Shown here in pieces: positions 31,181-45,100 of a stretch of DNA of 64,000 nt (position 1 is the stretch's first letter; every line of letters begins with the position of its first letter). This DNA comes from Spisula solida. Its lineage: Eukaryota; Mollusca; Bivalvia; Venerida; Mactridae. Below the pieces are notes generated by a model, which was not told the DNA's origin, ran no database searches, and worked only from the letters and a program-made list of their open reading frames with translations. The position numbers were made by a program, and so were the translations under genes. The stretch spans positions 2,418,001-2,482,000 of the forward strand of contig OX365948.1 in assembly GCA_947247005.1 (NCBI GenBank), given 5' to 3'.

Positions 31181-32640
31181 AATTATAACCAACACTATAC
31201 TGATTTGAAAAACAACATTTATTCAAATACACTATTTAGATTAACACATCATATAACTAGGTTAGTTTATCTGTAGTGACCAGTCACTTTGTTATTATAA
31301 CATTATATAAATTATCACTCTTTCTAGTTATACACAGTATAGAAAGCAACAAAAGTAAAATCATAACAAGCACTAATAAAGCATGATACATTACAGGTAA
31401 CAACCTGGCGCAGTGAGGCAATTAAATGCACGTGTTAGCAGTGAAACATGTTATGTTCAGTGTGTAAACAACATTCACAAAGTCATAACAGTAACAAGAT
31501 CCAAGCAACTTAAGTATTGTTACCTACATGTACCCAGGTAATTCAATTTTGTACCAAGAACCATAACGTCAATGATTTAAAACATGCGTTACAACATTAT
31601 GATGTTATAATGTTCAAATCATGACATTCTGATTTGAATGCCATTTTTCCAATTAAAACAATTACAGAAGCATATAATATACAGAACAAATAATTATTTT
31701 GGTGAAAGATCAAATTTTTATTTCAATTGTGATTACACAAAAAAAAATTTCACCAATGGCGCAGTAGCCACTGTTATTTTCCTGTCATCACTGGTGAAAC
31801 AAAACTATATCTTACACCAAAATCAACAAAATTTTCATATTCACTATATGCATACCAGCAGGTCCTATATCATGAAATTAAAAAAAATGTTTATGTCAAA
31901 TTAATACCATTAAGTAACCGTCAATACACCGTTATGTTAAGCTGTAACAGATGTTTTATACTAAATACATAATTTGTGTCAAGCATGGATATAATACATG
32001 TATATGGTTTCACCAACTGCTGTTAACTCAGCGATATAATTCTCAAGAAACATAGGCAAACCATGAAAACATGGATTTCAAAGACAGGGACACAACTCTA
32101 CCGAGACGTGGTAATGGCTAACCCAAACTAACAGGTCAGCAACTTTTCTCTCCGTTGACGAACCTTGTAAACCTATCACTTTGCTGACTCAACCTCACTC
32201 ATTCTTACGCTTTTATTTTAAAATTATACAAGCCGGTATGAACGTAAGGACGTATGCATGGTGAAAGCAATTAATTAATATTTGCATAAGAAAGGATATT
32301 GGACCATGCGTATTACTGTTATGTGGGGTGTTCAATATATTCATACTAAGACTGCATGAAATAACCAAGTGCCAATAAGTTAATTAGGTGCAAACATCAA
32401 TCAATAAAAATTAAAACAACTGTGCATAATCTGTATGCATCTTTTAAATATAGATTTTTGATAGGTAATGTCTGCACGAAGACAAGAAGTAGCATTAATT
32501 TGAAGCAAAAATGGGAAATAATTTTGATCACAGAGGTAACTGATATTTTAAAATCAAATGACACCGTCTAAAACGCTGTCTCACATACTGCTCCTTTACA
32601 TAATGTTGATAGCAAAAATCTGTCTAGCTAACAGTTTCAT
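31181..32640. other. Intergenic
   Basis: AT-rich with short unsupported ORFs. No gene, RNA or element recognised. Confidence 0.4.
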
Positions 32641-32647
32641 ATTACAA

Positions 32648-33446
32648 GAGCCGTCCATGAACAGCACGCTCCACTATTCGCAGCGCCATGCTGGGATAGT
32701 ACATTAATTATATTTCAAAACAAAAGCTACATAACAGCAGCATTACCCTCAGCTGTGTAGAGGTTGGGGTTTCTAAGACATACAAGGGGGATAATTTGGA
32801 CAAATTATGCAGGACCATTACCTACTCATGTGTAGGTCATCTTGGTCATGAAGGTAAACAAATAAGCATGTCTTAGTCCAAAAGGGGGCATAATTTCAAC
32901 AAAATGCTAAAAAGTTATCTTCTCCTGTGTAGGGGTTGGGGTCATGATGGTGAACAAGTATGCAAAGTATCAAAGCAACATATCAATGCACTTTGAACAT
33001 ATTAGAGGTTAAAAAAACATGTACCTAAACATTTGCATTTCGAAGTCCAAAAGGGGGCATAATTTCAACAAAATGCTTGATAGAGTTACCCACCCCTGTG
33101 TAGGGGTTGGGGTCATGATGGAGAACAAGTATCCATAGCAATATGTGAATGCACTTTGAAAATATTAGAGGTGAAAAAACCTGTACCTAAACTTTAACAT
33201 TTGCACTATTTGCACTAAGTAGAAAAAGGGGGCATAATTTCAACAAAATGCCTGATAGAGTTACCTACTCCTGCATATGGGTTGGGGTCATGGTGGCAAA
33301 AAGTATGCAAAGTATGAACGCAATATCTCAAAGGACTTAGAGAATATAAGAGGTTAAAAAACCTGTACCTGAACTTTAACAAAAGTGTTACGCCGACGCT
33401 CGGGTGACTGCAATAGCTCCCCTTATTCTACGAATAGTGGAGCTAA
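32648..33446 (+). mobile_element. 'gggcataatttcaac' element, copy 1
   Basis: The head has CACGCTCCACTATTCGCAG and the tail CTACGAATAGTGGAGCT, inverted with respect to each other. The tail also holds CCGACGCTCGGGTGACTGCA. The core is about four degenerate tandem units of roughly 170 bp with GGGGGCATAATTTCAACAAA and TAGGGGTTGGGGTCATGATG. No coding capacity. Confidence 0.8.
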
Positions 33447-34000
33447 AAAAAGACAACAGCTTTATTCACTAAACTGCTAAATACTGTAAATTTAATATCT
33501 ATAAATATCACATATCATTGGTCTGTCATATTAAGGCTCAAATCTATCATGTTTCCATCTTACAAAGAATGCCAATGATGTAATACTGGTCTACTACAGG
33601 ACCTTACATGCATATACTCTCACAACTAATCTATGAACACTTACAAAGTACTTAACTCCAGAATATAAAATCTTTGTGAAAAAAAAAATTGTGAATACAA
33701 ATGTATTTCTTTGAGTCAGCACAATGTAAATACTTAAAATGATTCAGTGTTGTATGTCAGCAGATCTTACCAATGGTAAGTCCATTGTACTTATAAGAGA
33801 GCTTTCTTGCTAGAGTTAAAAGTTGCATAGACTCCTACCACATTCGGTAAATAAGAAGTAATAAAGAAAACTAAATATTAAATGACAAACATGTATTTTT
33901 AGAAGATAAAGCCCGGGGTGGTTAATGATAGAAATAAATGAAGACAGGATTATGTGAATAACTGTAAGTGTAGGGAAGCTAACTTTCTTCAAAAAGACGT
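33447..34000. other. Intergenic
   Basis: AT-rich, nothing recognised. Confidence 0.4.
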
Positions 34001-34009
34001 GTCGGTGTG

Positions 34010-34520
34010 GGATAAGTACAAAGCATGAATATGTAAAAGCTCATAATACCAAAGCTCAGTTTAACAAAACATGGAAAAAACCCAGATTGATAAATCAGCA
34101 TAAGAAATGTTTGTCAGATTAAAACACATAATATCAAAGCATAGTGTATCGAAAGTTCATTAGAACAAAGCTCAATACACAAAACCTCAGGAACAAGCAT
34201 AATATGATCAAGTGCAGATAGATAAACAAAAGTTCAGTACAGATAATCTCTGACTCTGAAAGCTTGTCATGACAAAGCTCATTATAATGGAGCTCTACGA
34301 CAAAGCTCAGTATAATGGAGCACAACAACAAAGCCCAGAATACTCATTTTTCAGAAGCTCATTGAAACAAAATTCATTAAATTTAAAGGTTTGAATGACA
34401 AAGCGCTGAATCTCAGAGACGACGAAGCTCTGTCTAAAAAAGCTCAAAATGATAAAACTCTGTCTGACGAAACTCTGTATGACAAAGCTCTGAATGACAA
34501 AGCTCAGTATAACAACTTAT
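34010..34520. repeat. Degenerate short tandem repeat, 'gacaaagctc' type
   Basis: Words such as GACAAAGCTC, AACAAAGCTCA and AAAGCTCTG recur about every 15-35 bases through this stretch, densest at 34250-34510. An old, diverged array. Confidence 0.6.
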
Positions 34521-36032
34521 TAAAGCAATGAATAGTTAAGCCATGTAAATGGGCAACAAAAGTAGCACTACACAGAAGCCAGACCGATCTGGTCCTTAAG
34601 TTGTACAAGTGATAAAAACATCTTATGCAATGACAAAATTAGCGAGTAGAACTCTACCTTACTACCTTTCACAACATTGATGAATAAGAACACGGTTGTT
34701 TAACCATATAAGCAAATCAAATTGTTTACAAAAGTTACAAATAATGGCATTGTAGAATAATCAGTAGTTTATAATTAAACAGAGATCATGCGCATAGAGT
34801 ATCCAACTTCAGGGCATAGTTTATACTTATTTATTTAAGGCCGATTCTTAACAAGCTTTTTCAATTGATATTACTAACTCAACGCCTCATTCCTGATCTT
34901 ATCCATCACCATGAGGGTATAAGTGAGAAGCCATCTTCCTTTTTATACATTTTTTGTATCTTTGGTATGATGCAGGATACAAATTGTGTTGAAATACACA
35001 AACTGCTACTGTCACTGTCAGCAAACAAACAATACCGACAACATACATTTCCTCATGATACTTACACATACAATAACATTGTTGCTAAAAACATTACAGA
35101 CATATTACAATAAATAATACTTCAAGCTAATATCACTTCATTTGTTTGTGTGAACATGCAACAAACAAAGACTGTAAATTAAACCTTTTACTTCTGTATT
35201 CTTTTACTAAGGTATTGTATTGTGGGCATTAAATTAGTGTTTTCTATTGCCATTTGTGGAGACATATACTACAAAAGTTGAATCCTTGCTACCAGTTTCT
35301 ATGTTGATTAATCACGGTGATTTGATTCCATTAATAAAATAAAGGAATATTTAAACCTAGCAACTAATAATGGTTTTACAGAACATGGACTACAAAGTCA
35401 CAAAACAATCAACAACAGTTATGAGACTTGCTCTGGGGGGGGGGGGGGTTAACCCATATATATACAAACATAAACTGGTTGGTGATAAGGCAGCATTCAG
35501 TGTATGAAATCATAATAATGATCTCCACTCTTGATCTATGCATAAACAATCTACTGTATAATTTTGTTTTATTCATGACAATGTATTTGCACATTTATTT
35601 GCGAATCCACTAACTCACAAATTTACTTGCAATAAATCATGTCAGCAGAAAATCTTTTTACACATATAATTTTGGTTTGCCTATAACTTATTTCTAGATA
35701 ATCATAAAAACAATACCAGCGATCCTGATTTAAAACAGACGTTTAGTTACGTAAAGATCCAATAAGAATAATTTGAGCAAAAAAACCCAACATATTTCTT
35801 GATCTAGAGGCTAGCTTGATTTCTTTACACCAAGGGAAGGAACTCTTAAATTTTATTTATGCCAGAAAGAGTAACTCCCCTTTGAAATCAATTCATTTTA
35901 GACTATCAATGTAGATAAGGATGCATTCTACTCGCATGATAATAAACAGCATATGGCTTTTATATAATTTGCATTGTATACAGCTATCACCAACGTCCTG
36001 AAGTCACTTGCAGCATCTATGAGAAACATTCG
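34521..36032. other. 3' flank of ANKRD13C
   Basis: AT-rich, includes an 11- to 12-base G run near 35437. A minus-strand AATAAA (35852-35857, about 180 bp after the stop) is a candidate polyadenylation signal for ANKRD13C. No other gene seen. Confidence 0.35.
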
Positions 36033-36166
36033 TCACAAATCTGGGAATCTGGTAGGGTCTTCACGGTAACCATTAGGGATCACAAATTTGGAATCTTGAA
36101 GATCATCACGCCATTGGAACAAGGTGAAAGTCACCTTAGCTGTCACAGTCGGGAATACAGGTAATT
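36033..36166 (-). CDS. ANKRD13C: ANKRD13C last exon
   Basis: Acceptor AACTTACAG. Encodes LPVFPTVTAKVTFTLFQW and ends EDPTRFPDL-stop (TGA at 36033-36035), the characteristic 13C terminus. Confidence 0.95.
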
Positions 36167-39100
36167 CTGTAAGTTTACATAATACATCAAATGATATTAT
36201 ATCATACATGCATGGCAGCTGCCTTTATATGACTGTTCCATTTAATAATCATACATAGAATGAAAATTATGATGCAGGAACATTACAAACTCGTTTTTGG
36301 ACGGAATGTCAAGCAGGTAACTTAGAGTGATGAAGAGGTCTCCCCTCATCCTAGCATCTGAGTCATTCCTTTCAGCAGCGTCAACAACCCACAATAAATG
36401 ACTTAGTTATGGTCTGCACAAGCTAAATTAGGGTCATTATTTTTTTCTTTGTGACCTTGACATTTGAGATATCAATGTAATTGTTTTGCATGACACACTG
36501 TCTGGTAGTAGATAACATTTGTGCTACACTATTTTTCAATCCCACAATGAACGACTTAGTTATCCTCTGGATAAACTAAATTGTGGCCACTTTTGACCTT
36601 TGAACTTCAAGTGTGACCTTTGAAATATTGACATAATTGTTCCGCATGACACACCCTCTCATGATGGTAAACAAAAGTGTAAAATTATTAAAATATCGTT
36701 CAATGTATGGATTTCTTGTATACAACAATGTTTACAAACCACTTGTACATGCAATGATGAGATAACATCACTTACCTAACTTTGATAAGATAACATCGCT
36801 TACCTAACTTTGATAATATAACATCACTTACCTAACTTTGATAAGATAACATCGCTTACCTAACTTTGATAAGATCACTTACCTAACTTTGATAAGATAA
36901 CATCGCTTACCTAACTTTGATAAGATCACTTACCTAACTTTGATAAGATAACATCACTTACCTAACTTTGATAACATCACTTACCTAACTTTGATAAGAT
37001 AACATCACTAACCTAACTTTGATAAGATCACTTACCTAACTTTGATAAGATAACATCACTTACCTAACTTTGATAACATCACTTACCTAACTTTGATAAG
37101 ATAACATCACTAACCTAACTTTGATAAGATCACTTACCTAACTTTGATAAGATAACATCACTAACCTAACTTTGATAACATCACTTACCTAACTTTGATA
37201 AGATAACATCACTAACCTAACTTTGATAATATAACATCACTTACCTAACTTTGATAAGATCACTTGCCTAACTTTGATAAGATTACATCACTTACCTAAC
37301 TTTGATAACATCACTTACCTAACTTTGATAAGATAACATCACTAACCTAACTTTGATAAGATCACTTACCTAACTTTGATAAGATAACATCACTAACCTA
37401 ACTTTGATAACATCACCTAACTTTGATAAGATAACATCACTAACCTAACTTTGATAATATAACATCACTTACCTAACTTTGATAAGATCACTTGCCTAAC
37501 TTTGATAAGATAACATCACTAACCTAACTTTGATAAGATCACTTACCTAACTTTGATAAGATAACATCACTTACCTAACTTTGATAAGATAACATCACTT
37601 ACCTAACTTTGATAATATAACATCACTTACCTAATTTTGATAAGATCACTTACCTAACTTTGATAAGATCACTTGCCTAACTTTGATAAGATAACATCAC
37701 TTACCTAACTTTGATAATATAACATCACTTACCTAACTTTGATAAGATAACATCGCTTACCTAACTTTGATAACATCACTTACCTAACTTTGATAAGATA
37801 ACATCACTAACCTAACTTTGATAAGATCACTTACCTAACTTTGATAAGATAACATCACTAACCTAACTTTGATAAGATCACTTACCTAACTTTGATAAGA
37901 TAACATCACTTACCTTATTTTGATAAGATAACATCACTAACCTAACTTTGATAAGATAAGATCACTTACCTAACTTTGATCAGATAACATCACTTACCTA
38001 ACTTTGATAAGATAACATCACTTACCTAACTTTACAGGAAACCCTGGTGGTAACTTGTTTTGCATAAAATCACGTAACTTTTGGAACTGTTTGAATGGAG
38101 CTACAACCTCGAGAACGTCCAGTAATCTATAAATAAACATGCAATAACCTCAATAATGCGCAAACATCTATGTATTAAATTCTATAACTAGTAGGGCTAA
38201 CAGAATAGCTATGTTACTTGTACCAGTAAAGGTTTTACTAAAATAGGAAATTCATTAATTTCACTCAATGTTTCTAACAATTGTGCTGAACGACCATTCC
38301 GTTGAGCAACTGTTTTCAGACCCTCCCAAGGATGGTCGCCTAAAACAAGTAAAACTGTAATTATGTTTGTATTGATACTTACACATCAACTGTCATTGGA
38401 AATTCTTTGCTCTGAAAGAAAACAACAAATGTTCATTATTATGCTAAATGGCACCAGTTCTAGAGAAGGTACACATGTACACATTGTGCACATGTGCCTT
38501 GACAAATTCATTTTTGGAAAAGAAAAGTTATTCTTCATGCAAGTATGTAGAACTTATGATACTACTGCAACAGAGCTGATTTTAACCCTTGACACCTTTA
38601 AACAAGGCAACTTAGCAATTTCTGTGATTTTTCCTTCTTTTTTAGGTAGGGGTGACTAATGAGTCCAATTTTGACTATTGCAATACTATTGCTATTGCTG
38701 AAAGTACTATTGCAATACTATTGTATTGCTGGAAACTATTGCGATTCTATTGCAATAGTTATTGCCAATAGTCGGGAGTCCATACGGAGAAAATACGACG
38801 AGCCATGGCATCGGAGAGTAGAATGTGGCATCCATGCTATATGTTATCTATGATATGTGTGCAATCTGAAACGGCCGGATGCCATCCGTGATTTTGCCTC
38901 GTTTTCTCAGAATTAGGTCAAAGGTCAAATGAGTGCAGTTTTTATATATCTCCCTCGAAATATCATTATATCTCTGTCAGTTTTCGGTCAAAAATTGTAC
39001 AAATGGTATCAAAATGAAGCTAATGCACTGGGCTATTAATAAAAGTAACTTTTTATTAATTCATGCATTTGTATACTCATGAATATTGATGAGAACACCT

Positions 39101-42100
39101 AAAATTAGCAATATTTTCATAAAAATTCGACGTGTGTGAACCATCTATTTGTTATAATGTCGTCATTTTTGCTATTTGAAAGCCTAAATGATTCTTATTT
39201 AATGGTGAGATACTAAGCTATTGATATGTTAACTTGACATTTACCTTCTCAATGATTTAAGGGCACACGTTTGCTTAAAGTGGGTGGGGGTTAAAATGAC
39301 ACATGAACCCAAACTAACATAATAGCGTCAACAGTATTATAAATAAGTAATATTGTGTTTGCATTGATTTAAATGGGATTACAAGTAACAACTATTATAT
39401 TGGTTTTGAAATGTACCAATTCATTTAAAATATGTCAACATTCGTTTAAGGAGGAATGAGCTACCTAAACGTAGACATACACGTGAGCTGCAATTATTAT
39501 TTTCGAGTTTAGTATGATAAATAAGAACAAACATAAAACTAGGTTCAAATTATGCTTTAGGAATATAAAAAAGATGATGATAATCAAAATGATATTGCAA
39601 ATTGTTCATACACTTTTACTTGTTCCTTTGTAAAAGCTAAAAATAGGTGGGAAATGGTTCATTTTAAAGCATGAATACTGTTACATTATATTATATTTCC
39701 ATACAGCACCATATTGATATTTTAATTCATGTCGTGTTTAAATTAGAATGAATATATTGTTAAAGCATGCCTTTCGTTATATAACATCTACAGAGTACCG
39801 AGAAACAGCAGGTACCAATGCCCGTCCGTGGGAGCTTTGATCATTAAACACAAGGTGCATATACCCCCTTAAGTGCTTAAGACAATAACGTTCTTGGCAA
39901 TTTTAAACTATGAATCTATACAGAAAACGCCACAAATCATTCATGAAACAATAGTGTATATATGTACAAATAAGACAAGTTACAATGTCGCTGTTTAGTT
40001 TTAGATTGATTGTGAACATTTACTTTGGATATATTAGCACGTGGATTTACAAACACCTTCTCAGTTCAATGCAAGTAGTATGAAGAATTAGTAGATCACT
40101 TCTTGATTTCTGTATTCATTATGGATGCATCGCGGCTTGTATTCGTAAACAAGTGCCTGGTTGGTAGTTTGCTCTTGCGGTGTGCAGTTCGAGCGCATCA
40201 CTTCACATCACTGGGGGAGCAGTGACCTAGAGGTAGGGAGGCGCGCTTCGGGTCGAAAGGTCCCGTGTTTAATCCCCGTCTCGACCACTGCTCAAATTTC
40301 TCTGAGCAAGAATAACCCACATGCTCCACTCAACCAAGATGTGAATTGATGCCTGTAAGGGCGATGTCTATACACGTTCGATAGTTCTGGGCGCCGCTGA
40401 TAGATGTTGGCTGCACACTCACCAGGAGAGAAGTAGTCTCCCCAGGGAAACTCGAACACAGGGTTCCTTAGGTGGCCCAATGACCAGGGAAGTTAAAATG
40501 TCAAAGGGTGGCTGAACAGCTGAACTGCTGAAAGCAGCCCTCGAATATTAGTAACTTAACTTTTTTTTTTCTTGGCGGAAGGATTTCAAGCCTTGTTTTA
40601 TAGAGCTTTAACAAACAGGAGTCATTAACAAGTTTGTACAACTCTCTGTCTCATCTGAATGTACGTCTCTTCTAATATCCAACAGAAGTTCATATCTTTT
40701 CAAGCAGAATAATAGTTTCACATCCCGTCAAGTTTGTACAACTCTCTGTCTCATCTGAATGTACGTCTCTTCTAATATCCAACAGAAGTTCATATCTTTT
40801 CAAGCAGAATAATAGTTTCACATCCCGTCAAAGAGAGAAACCCAACAATGATACGGTAGTCGTTTTGGGACATGTTCTGGGAATTATATGTACAGTACAC
40901 AGTTTGGTTTTCTTTGATGGCACAACTTTCATACAGACTTGAATATTTGAATGTCCCAGATGGTGATTCTATAAACATCTATATCATGCCATCCGATAAT
41001 TATTTTAATACCCTTCATACTCTTCTTTAGCAAGTATGCAAACTAGGTTTGACTACAAATCAACACCAGAGAGACACAAGTCATACTTCAGACCTTTGCT
41101 GAAGACTTATACATTGATCAGGTTGACAACATTATTACACTTAATAGACAAACATAGCGAACCTTTTTTGAGCAACATTATATAGATTACGTCAGATTTG
41201 GAAAATCTAAACAGTACAACCAAACAACAAAGTTGCGAATCTGCGAATATATCAAGCAAATTTAAGCTAACATGAAAATACTCGTGTCAAGTTTCCACAA
41301 CGGCTACCTACGACAAATCTGAAAAATATTTTGGCCCAAATATTTTTAACATAGATATATCTTGACAAATTCTACCTGTCTCATTCAACTATTATCAGAC
41401 GTAGGCTTCCGGTAACTGGGACAATTCCCCAGAACATATATCGGGGCTATGCCAAGGTACACGATGCGAACTTATCAGAGATAAGGAATTACACATTTGT
41501 CTATGTCTCTCGATACTACCGATTTTCTTGCAGAACCTGATCCCAACACATCCCGAAGTCCCTAATTTCCATCGGGAGTAAATCATCGAGGCAGTTGGAC
41601 AAACGTATAATTTCAGGACAACTCGCGAGTCATCCGATGTCTACCGATACCCCAACCCGATTACTCACGATGACCCAAAATGTCTCATGACATACCCGAA
41701 GTTTCCATTCAAAATTGTAATCCCGAGACCGAGAATGTGTCCCAAATATCACTGGAATGCCTAGCGCATAAGTTAACATGGTAACTGGTATTCCCGAGTC
41801 TCTGGTGCGCTTCTGGGATGCCTTCCCGGCTTATTCCCGACATGACAGCGCGAATACATCGGGTAAAAATATGCATGCATTGAATTTCCCTGACGTATGT
41901 ACATGTACTCGCGATTTCACAAGATGTCTCCAGATTCCCCAAAACATTCATGAAGCTTACCCGAGACACCGGATGCCTTCTCTGAGATAAATGGGATCAT
42001 AGACGCCTGCTAAGCTCTTAAATCCATCGGAAGTACATCCCCGAGGAAGAGGAATTGAGGCATAACGTCTCGAGCACATCGAGAGTTTTTGCAATGCACC

Positions 42101-45100
42101 CCGATACTCCTTGATCATCATGATTCCTCCTGATGTCACAACTTGTCTGATGGCCTCCCATATACTTCCCCAAGACCACGAGCAACCTGTTTACGATGCC
42201 TCCCAAATCCATATTGGGAGTTCATCCCCTAGACAAAGACATACGCAGTGGGAAATGTATATGCTTCAAGCGTCTCAATTGATACCTCGTGGCATTAAGA
42301 GTCCGAGAACAAGACTGAAAACTGCAAGGCGAAGAACAGTAGAAACCGAACCTGAGGAAAAACGGAATCAATGAAGAGAACTGAATAATAAATAAGTAAG
42401 GCATCCTTCGCTTGAAGCACCCAAAGCATAAAATGACCCTCGCATCTTTTGATGACATTTGGCAAACTTCGCGTCTTTTCGTTGTCTTCTGTACATTGTG
42501 GTAGCTTTCTCTTACAAGTTCGTTCTTTCTTAGTAACGTCTCTGACTTTGTTCGCAAACTAAAGGAAAGTAACTTAGCGAGTATCGACTTCAGTTTAACT
42601 CATTAGGAAGATATAATCGTTTGATTGTGGCATGGGTATACTAGTATCAGGACCAGATATAATTCGACGCATCGGGCGACTTTTTCTATCTCGTTTGAAT
42701 CCAAGTTGTGTAGTCTTTATTGATAAGCTTATGATTTGTAAAGTCACAATAGAAACGTTCAAAAAGGAAATTACTCATATGTGCATACTATACCGTCCTA
42801 TCATCGTTACTTACTACATATTGCTACTGATTAAAATAGCAACAAACTGTATCAACTAAGGCTTTTTAGAACATAACCTACATTATGAGCCAATGAAAAC
42901 GCCGCATTTTCGCGGTTAAATGAAAATTTAATCATTAAAATTTTCTCTTCACAGACTTGACGTCATGCGTTGGCGCTAATTTCTATCGGCCAATCAGAAT
43001 GCAGAATGTTATATTCTAAGTTAGTTAGAACATATTAAGTAAATTTTAATGACTAAAAAGGCCTCGCTTCGCTTCGCTCGCTCCGACCTTTTTAATCATT
43101 AAAATTTACTTAATATGTTCTAACTATAACATAAACATTGTGAAAGTACGGACAAGTCAGGGTACGAAAGAAATGAACTGCAATTGGCTAAGAATAACGT
43201 TTTCTTGTTCTCCAATACGACTCTATACATGCAACTAAAAGAACATACGTATACCCGGTAGTTCGTTAAAAAATACCAACTTATTAATTAAGAGGTTAAT
43301 ATACCAGGCGACATTTTACATTGACGGCACTACATGTTTTCTTTGATTGGAATTGGTATATTTTGTATAATAACGGTAGCAATTACTGTGGTTTGCCGAT
43401 GAATATAAGAATAAACAATACAGTTCTACATGTCATGTACAAACATATATTGTGTAATGAGACATATGTGTTGCATTTTGTATAATTATTAAAAGGCACT
43501 GCTTGTTTATCACTCAGATATAGATCCTTATTTGGACGCTATTTGTCATACATGTTCAATACATTATCAATATTCATAAATATACAAATGAGTTAAATAG
43601 CATAATATTTAAGTAAGTTAAAATCAATTTCCACGAATAAATCATATTTTGATATAAGGAATATGTTAAATGAGTGTTTAATGTTGATTCTGACTGTATT
43701 GAGATTTTTACGTTCTGTTTTAAATTTACCCCCACCCACCTTTGGCGGTTATTCTCGGTGGAATTAAATTATATTTATCTATAAAAATATACATTTAACG
43801 AAAGCCCTATGTCTTCACATGATTTTGGTACAATTCGGATCTTTAAATAATAGAAATAAGGAAGATATGGCATATATTTGTCAACTGTACTAGTAGATTT
43901 TTAACGAAAATTTACAAATTTTTGACTCCCTCATTAATATTCATGAGTATGCAAATGTGATAATTTGCATAAAATCATTGCAAATGATGAACCAATTCAT
44001 TAGCTTCATTTTGATACCATTTTGACCATCCTACCTGTAGAATTGACCAAGATATGGTGCAATTTCAAGTTGATGTATGCTATATGCACTTAATTGACCT
44101 TTGACCTCATTTATGACCTTCACAGAGGGTTTTGCGCGTGGCATCCACCCAAACCATATACAACTGGTATTGGGCAATTCAAATATGGTATTGAAACACT
44201 TCTACTAAAAAATGCCATGGACCATGAAAAATAAGCGACTTTTGTGCTGATGGACTCCTAACTACAAGCTAGAAAACCAGAGATCAACTTGTAAATGCAA
44301 TTTTGCACTGTGTAAGATATCATTTTGTTGTACAACATACAAATCTTTTATTTGTGGAACTGATTTAAAATGAATTTGACAGAGATAGATTAATAAAATT
44401 AAGGCGATATTGGTCCATTGTGGCTGTTTTGATACGAAAAAAAAGTTGTTTTAAATTAATGATAGATCTAAACTTTTTTAAAAAAAGGAAACTATCGTAA
44501 CTATCGATAGTTAAGCTAACTATCGGCGATAGTTATTGGATCGAGACTTTTACTATCAATCCATACTATCGGGACACTCGGAATCGCAATGCATCAATAT
44601 TTCGATGCATCGGCCCATCCCTATTTTTATGGTCCGGTAAACGGACCCTTTCCCAATTTCAAATAGGCTATACTTTCCCAAATTTGAATGGAGAAATTCC
44701 CAATAAACAATTTTAAAAAATAGTTTTCAAAATCGGACATAAAATGATAAAGTTATGAACATTTTTGACATTAGAGGTCAAGCATCAAAGTTCAAAGAAA
44801 CCAGTAAACATTTACATGTAATCTCTTTTTTGTTTTATTTGGCCTTTCTGCTTCATGGAATTTCCCAATTTCAAGTTGTTAAGACGCAAAAATTCCTAAT
44901 CTGAACGGACCCAGACCCAAAGAGGAAAAAAAAATCCCTAAACAAATATCAATTACCGAGTGATGTGTTTTTGAAGAAGAAGATTTTCCTGACAACCAGT
45001 TAGTAATTTATAAGCAAATTATTGAAAACAAAATCACATATGATACTGAGTTATACATGTATAAGTATGACTACAACTCACCATAGCAATTGTTGCCTTA

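Larger units (their letters stand above)
38690..44600. mobile_element. Large insert bounded by degenerate inverted arms
   Basis: The left arm (about 38763-39300) and right arm (about 43725-44265) are inverted. GGAGTCCATACGG faces GATGGACTCC, TACTCATGAATATTGATGA faces TTAATATTCATGAGTATGCA, and AGTGGGTGGGGGTTAAA faces TTTACCCCCACCCACCT. Just outside, the left has reiterated CTATTGCAATA and the right CTATCG(A)TAG words. The 4.4-kb interior has a SINE, a 100-bp tandem duplication and a CCCGA-rich block, but no transposase. It occupies most of one ANKRD13C intron. Confidence 0.55.

Noticed and set aside
31638..31904. 88-codon ORF
   Set aside because: No motif, signal or context. Expected by chance in AT-rich intergenic DNA.
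36757..38025. CRISPR-like direct repeats
   Set aside because: Units are contiguous with no unique spacers, and the host is an animal. The array is better explained as copied splice junctions.
40207..40290. tRNA gene
   Set aside because: A and B boxes are present but the stem pairing is poor, and the sequence continues into a SINE body.
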